Part shown: positions 9,903 to 24,050 of the stretch, piece after piece
How the letters are laid out: each line of letters starts with the position of its first letter
How positions within the stretch are numbered: the first letter of the stretch is position 1
Assembly: GCA_014529385.2 (NCBI GenBank)
Contig: CM043948.1
Coordinates: forward strand, 78,867,291-78,931,290
Direction of reading: 5' to 3'
DNA from: Adiantum capillus-veneris
Lineage: Eukaryota; Streptophyta; Polypodiopsida; Polypodiales; Pteridaceae
DNA length: 64,000 nt
Notes under the pieces: generated by a model
Told to the model about the DNA's origin: nothing
The model's input: the letters and a program-made list of their open reading frames with translations, nothing else
The model's database searches: none
Program-made: the position numbers and the translations under genes

Positions 9903-11853
9903 AAAGACTTGTGAAGCTCAAGATAGAGTACTTACCTTTGGATTGACTTGTTGTCAATTTCTTCCACTTGACTGGATTGCAACTTTTGTCAAGCTACCAA
10001 TTCCTTGTCTGCAACCTGATTCCTGTACAATTTTTGATCAAGGTAGCTATTATTTCACAAATACGGTATAGTTTTTGCTAGCTATTGTGATTGATCTATG
10101 TGTATCACTCCAAATCGAGCTAATTGAGTCAGTAATTAAAATTTCCAGATTTGACTTTGGCAAAAAATAAAAAATCTGCAACCTAGAAACTGAGTGAACA
10201 TGTACCAATTTGGATCCTATTGAACCCAAAATTTCCCATTGGCCTTGTATTATGTTGGTCTAACACTGTACAAGTTCAAAAGTAAAAAATGGCATCTCTC
10301 TGTAGTAGTAGTAAATAATTGTGATTATTTACTTTTGTAAGTTTTTTGCACTTTTGGGCTTGGTTTGCCAAGTATACAACCTGTTAAGGTCATTGGACAA
10401 GTTTCAACAAGTTTGGACAAAATCTGTTCAAGTTTATCAACTGTTTCGTGTCCACAGACTCTGATTTTAAGAATCTGGCTTAAGTCTCACTTTTGTGATC
10501 CAAATTTCACTAAAATTGATTTGTGTGGTCTACTTGATATGCTTGACCTTGTGGTATGCTCAAATATGCAAAATTGTCAATTTTTGAAGCAGATGTAAAT
10601 AATCATGATTATTTACTCTGGCTAATTTTTTGTAAGTTTTTGTCCCAATCTTGACACAGATCTGTTAAGCACTTCAACTTAAGGTCTCTAACCAAGTTTC
10701 ATCAAGTTTCGACTATTTTTGGTCAAATGGTCATCAATTTTGTGTCCGCAGACTGACTTTGCAAATTTGGTCACAATTTTCAATCCAGTGATCCAAATCT
10801 TACCAATTTGGTTTGTGGGCTTATTACAACATGGTAAAAGTAGTGGTATGCTAACTTGGTCAAAAAAGTTGAAAAATGGAGCATATGCAAATAATCGCAA
10901 TTATTTACAATTGATAACTTTTTGCATCTTTTTGGTCAAGTGAGCATGTACACATATTTATCATACCAATATAAGCCTATGAATCAAATTTCATTGAGTT
11001 TAGAGAAATTTTCCTCCAATTTACACTCAAGTTTCAGATACAAACTTTAGTTTTACCCAGTTTTTTGCCAGTTTGGTGATCCAAATCTTTTGTGCCTTTA
11101 CAAAAGTTGTTTGTACACATGCAATGAGTCACCGGTATCATCCTCGGTCAATTTTGAGCTGCTAGTAAATAATCGTGATTATTTACTTTATTCCCAAAAT
11201 GAACATTTTTTTGCACTTTTTCAATGGAAAATCTTTTCATGAGTTATTTTAAGCCCATGAATCAAGTCAAAACTTAATTTGGCTTGAAATGTCAAGAAAA
11301 AGTAAATAATCTAAGTTTTTGCAAACTCTTGAAATTTTTACCTCAATGTGTCCTTGAACTTACCCATTGGTTCATAAAACTTTTAAGCATACTCTCCAGT
11401 CAAATTGAGTGGTTTGGAGTCTTTTCATGCTATTTCTAGCCGTAGACCTGAAATTATGCAGCTTCAAATAACAACTCACAATGATTCTTTCGGAGAGAGC
11501 AATGTTTTGAAATCCACCTCAGATCCTACTTACCCTATTCGTAGGTTCTCATGCAATGGGGTTGTGGCACAAACACTCATTTTCTTGTTTTTTATGGTTT
11601 CCTAAGCATTGATCTTAACACTTGTCTCGTATATCAATCATTCTCAAAATCCTAATGTAGTTCTACAATCCTACAATCCTAAAGGCACTCTCAACAAGTA
11701 CAATTACTTCCAAGCTACCTCTACATAGCAAAAGACGACAATCTTAAGCTATGCGGTTTTCAAAAGAAAGTTTTGACTCTCGGAGATCCTAGAGGAAGTT
11801 AAAGGATAACTTCACAAGACGCTCGTGTTTTTTCCTAGTTTAGATCTCTTCGA
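9903..11853 (-). other. Gypsy-1 long leader with tandem palindrome units
   Basis: There is no coding signal over almost 2 kb between the gag start and a candidate primer-binding site. The right half consists of diverged tandem units of about 280-290 bp. Each ends in an inverted-repeat motif built from TAAATAATC and GATTATTTA. Units also share phrases such as GTGGTATGCTCA, TGATCCAAAT and TTTTTGCACTTTTT. The leader could carry packaging, dimerisation or translation signals, but function is not shown. Confidence 0.5.
10310..11311. repeat. Palindrome family A array
   Basis: Copies lie at 10310-10333 (10 bp arms around TGTG), 10595-10616 (perfect 22 bp), 10887-10908 (imperfect) and 11164-11187 (11 bp arms around GT), with a half site at 11301-11311. 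Spacing is 285, 292, 277 and 137 bp. A further copy is cut by the window start (1-16). Core of the perfect copy: TAAATAATCATGATTATTTA. The flanks are diverged but alignable by eye, which shows that whole units were duplicated. Confidence 0.8.
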
Positions 11854-11871
11854 TCCTCGGTAGTGGTGCCA
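11854..11871 (-). promoter_or_regulatory. Candidate primer-binding site, tRNA-Asp-like
   Basis: The minus strand reads TGGCACCACTACCGAGGA. It matches the plant tRNA-Asp primer-binding form TGGCGCCGTTGCCGGGGA at 13 of 18 positions, and every mismatch is a transition. Just upstream (minus) is CCCACA, a plausible LTR end in CA, with a 2-base gap. The site would set the 5' LTR to the right of 11873. I could not match that LTR to bases 1-1415, so this remains tentative. Confidence 0.4.
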
Positions 11872-11873
11872 AA

Positions 11874-13045
11874 TGTGGGACGGATGTCTAACCTCACTCC
11901 TATCTTATTGTGCAGATTTAGCGAGAACCACGATTAAATTGTCAACCATGGGACGAAGCTGAGTCGACTAGTACATAGAGGCTACAAGAGGTTGTCAATC
12001 TCTCGAAAAAAAAAAAAAAACTTGCATCCAACTCAAGCTACACTCAAGTGACTGAAATCACCAAAAGCCTCATCGGCAAACAATTCACATCCGTTACAGC
12101 ATCAAATGACATCCAAACGTAATGAAACTTCTAGGACATGTTTATAAGACCTAAGCACACATGCTTATGGTCTCAAATCCCACTTTAGGTTAAGATAGTA
12201 GTGGAGTTTTTTATCCAAAATGCACCTAAATGCTTAGCAATGATGCCCCAATACCCTGCCTATGTTTAGTTTTGATTTTGAAGTGTAAATTCCTACTTAT
12301 GATGAAATTAGGCCGCGGGTCGGCGACGACAAAATCTACAAAATGCCGTGATGTGTTTACGTCAATGCATAGAGCTCTTACCTACGGTTGCAATGCAACA
12401 AACGCTACTGCAATGTGACAACTGGGGAGAGAGAAGAGTGAGTGTGTTAGCTCATGCTGTGTATTTCATTATCCAAAACTTGATAATAACTTACAAAAAT
12501 TGAATCTTATACCTTAGCCAAGGTTTATGGTGGTCAAAACTAATAATCTGGGAGCTCTAACTAAAGATGGGTAATGACAGGTTGATACAATCTGGAAGCT
12601 TGTAGCCCTGGCTCATCTATTACAAATTTTATCCACAAAATAGGAGTCACAATATTCCCGATCTATAAAAAATAATAAGTGTTTTTACAATGAGAGCTCC
12701 AAAACTTAATGGTATCCGAGTTAGCTTGCTACTAACAAAGACTTAGCCTCTAAACTTGTAATTTTTGAAGTGTGTTCGCTTAGAATACTAGCCTTAATCC
12801 TCACGTAAGGATCTCTTATGAAATGAAAATGACTGTAAATTTGAAAAACGTGTTCATAAAACAAACAAGATGTTTCCCATTTTTTTGGGGCTTCTAATCA
12901 TATGATTTTATTGTTAAACACACACTCACCACTCTGATTCCCTCCTCGCTTCCATTTGCAACAATTCAAACCTTTAACACTCTCTTTCTTGCTATAATCT
13001 TAAGACTTGATTTCTTCTTAGTTGCTAGTTTTCTTTGTTATTTCT
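11874..13045. other. Non-coding; possible 5' LTR of gypsy-1
   Basis: No plausible coding frame is seen. If the primer-binding site at 11854-11871 is real, the 5' LTR would start here on the plus axis (TGTGGGACGG). The stretch contains a poly-A run near 12006-12020 and otherwise looks like ordinary AT-rich non-coding DNA. Confidence 0.3.
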
Positions 13046-13134
13046 GACACCGATAACAAGGGGAAGGGGTCATTTACTCCTATCTTCCCAAGTGATGCCA
13101 GTACTGATGTTCTTGTGTTCTTGGATGGTGATAG
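13046..13134 (+). other. Exon-like fragment with splice donor
   Basis: The frame DTDNKGKGSFTPIF, PSDASTDVL, VFLDGDR is open and ends at AG|GTAAGA, a good plant 5' splice donor. A diverged inverted copy at 17681-17769 has lost one G in the GGGGAAGGGG run and the donor GT, so its frame is broken. I do not recognise the protein. It may be an exon fragment of a host gene carried by a mobile element, or a chance frame. Confidence 0.3.
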
Positions 13135-13837
13135 GTAAGATATTCCTTCCTTGGGTTTACAATAACAAAAGATCATCCATCGTTTGGTTATTTTTATGAT
13201 TGATAGATAGCCCTTGTATACGATTCTTTGATAATATTCACAAGTAATACATTATATGTCAGTGTCAATTCTAAATGGCAACTGTAGTCTTTTCTTTGTC
13301 ATTTTTCTTGACTACTTTCTATCTAATGTAGACATAGTTTTTGGTTATTTACACATTGTCTGGTCTCTAGTCTCATTGTATGGTCAATAGTTTGTGAAAT
13401 CAAACTATTGTTAATCAATCTAAAAAACAAAGATACTTGTTTCTAGCTAGCCTTTGGTTGGGTTAGCACCTTTTTTTGACTTGACCCGCCTAATCCAAGA
13501 GGATGGGTTGGGGCCATGACTCCTAATCTGGTCAAGCACATATAGCCTATAGTTCTATTAGCTCAGACTGGAGTTGATCAAAGATTGTATACCCCTATTA
13601 TAGATTTTATCATGCTGAATAGATTGAACATTGTGTATATCCTACTGGATATAGAACTTGATATTCTCCTCTGCACTTAACTTATACAAATTTGTAAAAC
13701 TATCCACATATCTAGAAGCGGTGTTTTTTCATTGATTTCGTATGAAGATATGAACCTAAGATATAGTGTTTTTTCAAGGTATTCAACGATTCCATATAGA
13801 ACACTAGAAAATATGTTCTTGAGAACGATGTATTCCG

Positions 13838-13868
<31 letters not shown>

Positions 13869-14599
13869 CACACTCTTTGCAAGCGGGGAGAATCTATGCA
13901 TGCACCAAGGAAACTTAGAGAAGAATTGAGGGGAGGAAAGCCACTAAGAAAGGCTTATGGCATTTAGGTGAAAATAATGCGGGTGTAATTAAATTTTACT
14001 ACGTTGAATTGTGAATAGTTAGGTAGCATATGTATCCAAGCCTACACAGGCATGCCCGACTTAAAGAATGTTAGCTTTCCATCAAGAGGTATATATGGGA
14101 GCTCATTTATGCTATAACTCAGCTGGTCATCAAAACACAGACATCACCCTTGTGTGGGATATTGTCTGTTACCATAAATTCAGCTAGGTGTGTCTTTGGA
14201 AAGCTAGTGAAAATCCAAAACGAGTTTGACTTCTTGTCAACCTCCATCGTTGGTTTGTATATAGATGTTAGTACAATTTCCAACCTCTAATTTATGGAAA
14301 GGATGTGGGTTTAAGGGCTAAAATGGTCGTGCTTTACCACAAGAGAAGGGACCATGGAAGTACAAAAGGGTCTGCAATTGTCTTATACCCAAGGGATTTC
14401 TCAAGCATGCATGCCGATGGTAACAACCATCCAAGGTGCATGATATGGAAAAGGAGCATGAATCTAAGGATAATACAGAGCACAAATGGAAATAGACGGA
14501 ACAATATGAGGTCTTCTATTTAGTGATACGCTAAGCATCCAAGTTTCAAAGATGGTTTTTTGGTATCCTCCAATTGTCTCACATATTAACTATACAACG

Positions 14600-14600
<1 letters not shown>
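13135..14600. other. Non-coding with (TG)n microsatellite
   Basis: No supported gene. A (TG)n run lies at 13839-13867. The short frames through it are artefacts of the repeat (Val-Cys or Thr-His runs). Confidence 0.5.
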
Positions 14601-16860
<2,260 letters not shown>

Positions 16861-19377
16861 ATATAATAATCGAGTAAAATATTTGAACATAAAGAGTGTT
16901 CAAAAGGAGTTTATAAGTAAGCTATAAAAGAGAACCTTGCGGTAAAGTGGTTCCCAAAGGGCTTATACAATCAAGATTGTCAAAACTAGATCTAATTATA
17001 CATATAGAGACTTGGTTAATGTTTTGATAGTGTCAATGGAAAAATGAAAAGTATTGAGCAAGAAAGTGCTTATCATGAGAATTTTGTGCATACGCACTGG
17101 TAAATGATAATGGAAACAGGATTGTGTAGGTGGTTACCACTCCACATACTTGAGTACTATATGGAAGGGTTCAATTTAATGTGACCAAGAAAGGTAGTTT
17201 AGACTAAACAATCCTGTTAATTGGCATAAATTATAATGATTGCTCAGGGATTTGGTAATGGGTATCTTATCCATTTAGAGTTGATACACCACTAAATACT
17301 TATGTGTACTTGACCAACTTTGGTGCCCAACAACACTAGCCCTTCCATTTGGAAGGGGTGGGTCAAGTATAACAGGTATAATGACTCTCAATTCAGGTCC
17401 TTTGTATGCTACTAGTCCCACCAAGGACTACCTGGAAAAAAGTATGCCTGTGTTTGTATTGATTATCCAACAAATACAATATATTGAATCATAGAATAAA
17501 ATTGGCTAGACCATATATAAACCACTATAAAATATGGCTATAAAAATTTATAATACATTGAATTTTTGAATAAATACAATGTATTATATAATCATACAAA
17601 TGAGTTATACTTGTCGAGCCAAATTCAATCTGTTGCTACACCTACAGTCTGCTAAGTAATCCTAAGGAAAAAACTTGTTCCTAGCCACCATCCAAGAACA
17701 CAAGCACGTCATTACTGGCATTACTTGGGAAAACATGTGTCATTGACCCCTTCCCTTGTTATCAGTGTCCAAAATTACAAAGAAACTAAGCAAAGATTAG
17801 TTTTATGAAGAAAAGAGAATGAACCACAATTTGGATATTTTTAACATTGTATATGCTTATCAATTTCTGTTGTGAAAGCCTTCTTACTTCTATGTTATGA
17901 AATATGCTTGTAAGCCAAGGTCCCCATGACAATCTATGTCAAGATTTTAAGGACAATTTTGTACCATTCCATCTTCTAGATTACCAAATCAAAAGTACAA
18001 ATTTTGGACAACATCTCCCTTGTACAATGTAGAGGTTTTCAAATGTGCATTCAATGCAATGCCATCCCTGTCATGTTGAGACCCTCACATCAATTTTAAG
18101 GCTCTAGAAACCACTCAATTTTTTTCTTTCTAAATGAAAGTAAAAAATGTAAATGTGTTATTTTCAAGTCAAATCTCATCAACCAACCCTGGTTAATAGA
18201 AGTTTTATATGTTGTTCACTAAATATTGTCATCACTTACAACAAGTCACGTCATTTTTGTGTCCAACAATGATATGTAACAAGGATTGGTATACCTGGGG
18301 GCCACATGTTTCTCCCTATTTTCGAGCACCATTGTCTTAAAAATAATAATAATTGTGGACAACCATATCAATAAGGAATATGCTTGAGAGCTATGCTAAT
18401 TACGATGTGTTTCTTCAATTTTGTCATTTGTTTCAGCTATATGTCTATATATCCTTGAAAAATCAATTCTATGGTCAAATACACCCCAAGATATATTAAT
18501 AAAAAACACCAAAAGAAACCTAAGGAGCATCTTCTTTGTTTTGTGAGATTGTTTTCCAAAAAACCAATACCAAAAAGTGTACATAGTAGGTGTGCAAGCA
18601 GATGCCCATCAAACTATTCCCATGACGATTTTCATTAATGAAGCTCGGCACATCTGCGAGGCAGTATGTATCTCCAAGCAAGTAATAGCCAGTCAAATCC
18701 TAGATTCAGTTTTTTGTAAGTGTGCATTTGCCCAAATATAAAAAAAATTCCACCATCCTCTCTACATTTTGATACTTTTAAAGAAATCTCAAAGTCTGCC
18801 ATCTCTTACGAGACCCTTATAGGAGGCTAATGGTGTCAGAAAAAGAAAAACAAGTAGCTTCTATCAATCTGTAGTATATCAAAATGTATAATGTCCTGGC
18901 AGTTTTTTTCTTCCAAAGTAAATAACCCTGCATTTGTTGCCATTACGAGTTCAACACTCATCTGAGTACCTATTGAATTTTTATTTGCCTAGAACAACCT
19001 GCAAAACAAATATGTCTATGTACAAAGCTATAGTATGCCGAAAAAACTAGAAGGAAAAGGAAAGCCCTCTAAACCCTTGCATGAAGTAGTTTCACCCTTC
19101 CTTTTCACTTCTTGGAGTAAGGCAATTTTCCCTTAAAATTCCTTTATCTTCAAGGAGGAAGCTTCACATGTGAAGAAAAGGCCTTCATAAAAATGATGAG
19201 TTTTTGTGAAGAATCAACGAAGGGATTCTTACAACGAATGTGACGTGAAGCACTACAATTCCTGGAATGCGAGGTTCGCATGCAACGCAAATCGCGGAGC
19301 ATAAAAAACACAAAGACTTCAAGCTTTACAAGGTACAAGTTGACATTTTTTTCTCTCTTTACATTAATGTGTTTACC
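16861..19377. other. Non-coding upstream of gypsy-G
   Basis: No supported coding frame over 2.5 kb. It contains the inverted copy (17681-17769) of the exon-like fragment at 13046-13134. It also contains a segment (18437-18530) that repeats 14929-15022 in direct orientation at roughly 85% identity by eye. It may be the leader of gypsy-G plus older repeats. Confidence 0.5.
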
Positions 19378-20546
19378 ATGGCTAGTGAGGATATCCCACC
19401 TACACACAATTTTGATTTTGAGCATGTACATCAAAATCAAGGCACCACGGGTGCTGTTGACACTAATATGCATGATGATGATGATCTAGGAGATCATGGC
19501 CTTGTAGATATGGCTGCTTTGAAGACTTTGGAAAATCGCCAAAGTGTACTTGAACACAACCTCTCTGCACTCAATGCAAATGTTACAAATCTTACTGAGC
19601 TACTTGTGAAATATATGAAATCACAGATGGCTCAAGGAGCCACAAGTGGAATGGTTTAAAGAAACCAAGCTCACATGACTCGAGGAGTCCAAGAGCCAAG
19701 TGCTTCAGAAGATGCAAAAGGTAGAAATGCATTGCTTAAGGATATCACCATTCCTGAGTTTCACGTGGAAGAGCATGATTGCACAAGGATGTGATCAATA
19801 TGTTCTTACACAAATGGAATGATATTCATAGGTTGAGACACACCCCGGATATAAATATGGTTGTGGAAACAAGTCTATCTCTTAAAGCCAAGGCCTATAA
19901 GTGGTGGATGACATTTCCAATAGATGCTCGTCCTCCTTCTTGGGCTGTATTTTAAGCTTCTTTCTCCAAAGAGTTTTTGAACTCCAATGGAGAAGGTAAG
20001 AATTGGTTAGCATGGGATGCATGTACCATGTCTGGCCTCTCTCTCACACAGTACCTTTTGAAGTATTGGGAAATCATATCAAAACTAGAAGGTCTAGATG
20101 AATTCCAAAAGATATGGGGTTTTAATAGGGGTCTTGACAAAGACTATTGTCTTCATGTCAAGACCCAACATCCAAAAACTTTGGAAGAAGCCATCGGTCA
20201 TGCCCAAAGATATGATGATGACCAAGAGAAGAAGGGAAATGTTTCCTACTCTAAGAGTAATTTTGCTAAGAGCAATGTGGCTAAGAGCCAATGGCGAGAT
20301 AGATCTCCCACACATTTCGAGAAGAATAAGCGACAATCTACCTCTCCACGCTCACAAGGAGCTAATAAGCCTAAACAATCACAAGATACTCCATGTGGGT
20401 CTCTCATCACTGCAATTTTGAGCATGCAAAGAAACACAATTTGTGTTTCAAATGTATTTCGAACCAACATAACAAGAAGGATTTCCCTCTTTTTCAAGGC
20501 AAAGAACTCACATAGTGCAATGCCTCACATTAGATTCATCTCCTAA
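19378..20546 (+). pseudogene. Gypsy-G gag
   Basis: The frame opens with MASEDIPPTHNFDFEHVH at 19378. It gives an acidic N-terminal segment with a heptad-like stretch (LENRQSVLEHNLSALNANV), then a stop at 19657. The capsid core follows in other frames: LSLKAKAYKWWMTFP near 19880-19920, then 19977-20420 (LTQYLLKYWEIISKLEG, WGFNRGLDKDY, KTLEEAIGHAQRYDDD). The nucleocapsid knuckle near 20444-20485 is LCFKCISNQHNKKDFP, with the last Cys changed to Phe. At least two stops and frameshifts show it is dead. It is the first gene of the plus-strand gypsy element that runs to about 24050. Confidence 0.75.
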
Positions 20547-20629
20547 ATATTGTGCTGTAGAGGTTCTTCATATGAAAGAAAATCACAAGTGTTGTGTGCT
20601 TGCTTCAATGTTGTAGCCCACCTTTGGCC

Positions 20630-21072
20630 CCCATGATTTGATTCGCATGCATGGCACTATTAACGGACAACGTGTTCGTATTTTAGTGGATGATGGAGCA
20701 ACTCATAACTTTGTGAACTATAAGCCATCCAAGACATGGAAGCTTACATAGACTCCCTGCTCCCACAAGTATGTGGTAGATCAGATGTCTGGGAATATTA
20801 AAGAAGTATGGGACATGGTAGTTCAAGGGGTTGAGCTTATTGTTCAAAATCATACGATGACCCTTGACTTTCAATTGATGAACATGGACCCTGCTGATGT
20901 AGTTTTAGGATGGAAGTGGCTGCATGGTTTAGGAAACACATTGCACACTAGTTATGAACACAATTCCTTATCCTTTATGGACAATGGTAAACATGTGTTT
21001 TTGCTTGGTGAGAAAATATACCATCTGTACCTCTTATATGTACAATCGAGCTTTCTATTTTATAGAAAGTAA
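20630..21072 (+). pseudogene. Gypsy-G aspartic protease
   Basis: The translation gives MHGTINGQRVRILVDDGATH followed by NFVNY. This is the retropepsin active site with DDGA in place of the usual DSGA. A stop near 20750 follows. The frame 20773-21072 carries the second half, DPADVVLGWKWLHGLG (normally DVVLGxxWL). The enzyme would process Gag-Pol. The Ser-to-Asp change plus the stop suggest loss of function. Confidence 0.7.
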
Positions 21073-21409
21073 TTTTTTTTCTGTTATTGCTTGTCTCCAA
21101 GCTTTGTGAATTCTCAAGAGCATAGTGCTATGAATTCTAGTTATGGTATGCAAAGTGCAATGAACTTTAATGATAAGCAAAGTGTTAACAATTCTCAAGA
21201 GCAAAGTTCTCTCAATTTTAATTATATTCAGCAATGTGCAACTGTTTAAAAAACAAACATCACAAGAATTACGAGATTCTCCATCCGAACATAACTCTAG
21301 TTTACTTTCTCCTTTTGCACGGCAAAGCTAACTCACTTACTCACGGATTATAGTGATTATTCTCAAGTGATTTACCGCAGCATGGCATAGATGTCCAACC
21401 GGGCACTAA

Positions 21410-22140
21410 ACCTGTGAGTAAACCACCTTATTGTATGAGTGCTAGTGAGGCAAGGAGATTGAGAGTCATTTGGCTGACTACATTGCCTGTGGTTTCATTT
21501 GACCTCGGAATCACCAGTTCTATTGGTAAAAAAGAAAGATGGTACTATGTGCATGTGTGTAGATTATCGTGGATTAAATGCCATAACCATCAAGAACAAG
21601 TATCCTCTGCCTCGAGTGGATGAGTTGTTTGATCAACTCCATAGGTCAGGATACTATACAAAGATAGATCTTTGTTCAGGTTATCACCAGGTGCATATCC
21701 TTTTGCAAGACATCTCTAAAACTGCCTTTAGATCACGGTTTGGGCATTCTGAATTTTTGGTTATGCCTTTTGGTTTAACCAATGCTCCATCTACATTTAT
21801 GGAACTCATGGATAGTATCTTACGTCCCTATCTTGGAAAATTTGTTGTGATTTTCCTTGATGACATTCTCATTTATAGTAAGACTAAAGATGAACACATA
21901 GAACACTTACAATTAGTGTTTGAGCAGCTACAAACTCATGCTATGTATGCTAAGCAAAGAAGTGTGATTTCTTTAAAACAAAGATACATTACCTCGATCA
22001 TGTGATCTCTTATTTTGGCATCAAGATAGACACTAACAAGGTTGCTGCCATTCTTCAATGACCACATCCCGACACGGTTGAGGAGCTTCAAATATTCTTA
22101 GGCATCGCTGGATTTTATCAGTTCAGTATATCCATGATTA
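21410..22140 (+). pseudogene. Gypsy-G reverse transcriptase
   Basis: The frame 21499-22005 has [20 protein letters not shown] followed by [26 protein letters not shown]-like [29 protein letters not shown], and the catalytic [11 protein letters not shown] (FLDD). Catalytic aspartates are present. The thumb is disrupted after 22005 by a frameshift (ISYFGIKIDTNKVA in another frame). This is a chromovirus-like RT by its VKKKDG and [10 protein letters not shown] signatures. It sits between the protease and RNase H in normal order. Confidence 0.85.
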
Positions 22141-22149
22141 TGCCAAAAT

Positions 22150-22660
22150 CTCTGTTCCTATGACGGATCAACTTAAAGAAAAAGGTAAGACCTTTTCTTG
22201 GGAAGAAGCCCAAAAACACAATTTTGAACAGTTCAAGGTAGCTGTAGCCACTGCTCCCACCCTAGCAATCGTTGACCCACTTAAGCCGTTTGTGGTAGAG
22301 ACTAATGCTAGTGATAATGCAATTGGTGTGGTACTTCTCCAAGAGGAAAGACCCATATCCTTTGAAAGTAAAAAGTTAGATAGAGCTCAACATAATTATT
22401 TTGTCTACAAGAGAGAGCTCTATGCCATAATTCACGCTTTACGGAAGTGGCAACACTATTTATATGGTGCCGAGTTTGAAGCAATTTTTTACCATGCGAG
22501 TATAAAATGGTTTACTGCTCAAACGGATTTGAAGGGCCGTAAAGCTAGATGGTAAGAAATCCTTCAAGATTATGATCGTAATCTACGATATTGCAAGGGG
22601 CGAATGTAGTAGAGGATGCACTAAGTCAAATGCCTCAGATTAATTCACTTGCTTTCACGG
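22150..22660 (+). pseudogene. Gypsy-G RNase H
   Basis: The frame 22160-22555 encodes FVVETNASDNAIGVVLLQE, RPISFESKKLDRAQHNYFVY, KRELYAIIHALRKWQHYLYG, and then the tether-region remnant WFTAQTDLKGRKARW. A stop follows, and the usual ADALSR-like motif appears as VVEDALSQMPQ in another frame. The family degrades the RNA strand of the hybrid. The first catalytic Asp context (VETNASD, usually V.TDASD) has Asn in place of Asp. Confidence 0.75.
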
Positions 22661-22839
22661 AAATAAAGAGTGGATTTTGGAGTCATTACGTGGCGATTGT
22701 GTACAAGATCAATCATATGCTAAAGTGTGGAGTGCAGTTTCAAAAAGGGATCCCTCACACTCACATGTCTCTGTACAACCAAATCAACATGTCTCTGCAC
22801 GCGCATATAAAAACTCCAACACACAGATCTCCACCCCTA

Positions 22840-24050
22840 CTCAAGAAGAGGTTAAGCGATGGAAGATTTTTTCCATCGATGATGGCTACTTACTCCACAA
22901 GGGTAGAGTATGTGTTCCAAAGGACTCAGACACTAGGCACCAAATCTTATTTGAGTGTCATGATAGCCCAAGTGCTGGTCATCCAGGTATTCATAAGATG
23001 TATGCTTAGTTGGACGACAATTTCATTGGCCAGGCTTACATCATGATGTTCAAGAATACATACTAAACTACCAAAAATACCAAGTAAATAAGGCAAAGCG
23101 CCTCAAGGTAGGTGGCCTTTTACATCCTTTAGAGATTCCACAAGGTAAGTGGGAGAGTATCTCTATGGACTTTGTAGTAGGACTGCCTACTACAAATCGT
23201 GGCCATGATGCCATATGGGTAATTGTAGACTGTCTAACAAAGATGGGTCAATTCATTCCCACTAAGACTACCGTTAAGACATAGAAATTAGCACGGCTAT
23301 TTGTAGAACATATATATAGACTCTATGGTCTTCCACCCTAGTATCATTAGTGTGACAGAGATCAAAAGTTCGATAATCATTTCTGGAGAGCTGTGTTTCA
23401 AAAGTTGGAAACGAAACTTGATCTAAGTACGGATGATCATCCAGAAACAGATGGTCAAACCGAAAGAGTTAATCAAGTGCTAAAAGATATGCTAGGAGCG
23501 TACATTAGCAAGAAGCAAACAAATTGGAAAGACTATTTACATATATTGGAATTTTCTTATAATAGTTCAAAGCATGTGATTAGAGGTTTTAGTCCATTTA
23601 TGCTTTTATATGGATTTCTAGATCACCCGTTACATTGGGGTTGGCTAAGGAGAAGACACAACAAGAGAAGGATTTTCTCCAAGACCATTTTGACATGCTT
23701 GGAGTTGCTTGACAGAATGTTAAGCAAGCTCAAGATCGATATAAGAAGTACGCAAATGAGCATCATTGTCTTGCTACTTTCAAAGAAGGAGACAACGTTT
23801 TCCTCAAGGTTCCGGAGCATTCAGAAAGTCTAAAGATGGGAAAAGTTGCTAAACTTTCACCACGCTATTGTGGACCGCTTACCATTCTCAAACGTATAGG
23901 ACAAGTGGCCTATAAGTTAGCTCTTCCAAAGAAGTCACAAATTCATCGTGTCTTTCATATTATCCATTTACTAAAAACATCTAGGACACAATGATAATTT
24001 CATTGACATAGGTGTGTTAGTTGACCTTATTGAACCGCCAAGCATCCCGC
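22840..24050 (+). pseudogene. Gypsy-G integrase
   Basis: The HHCC module is seen near 22940-23009 (ILFECHDSPSAGHPGIHKMY). The core follows in several frames: SMDFVVGLPTT near 23165, a DRDQKFDNHFW block near 23350-23390, and then 23393-23833 with HPETDGQTERVNQVLKDML holding the catalytic Glu. The C-terminal GPLTILKRIGQVAYKLALP is present near 23870-23930 and leads to QIHRVFHIIHLLK. The element stops at about 24050, exactly where the R-repeat begins, so a chromodomain, if it existed, is missing. Confidence 0.8.

Noticed and set aside
11861-11885. Plus-strand primer-binding site (TGGTGCCAAATG)
   Set aside because: The neighbouring gag is on the minus strand and the minus reading gives the better tRNA-Asp match.
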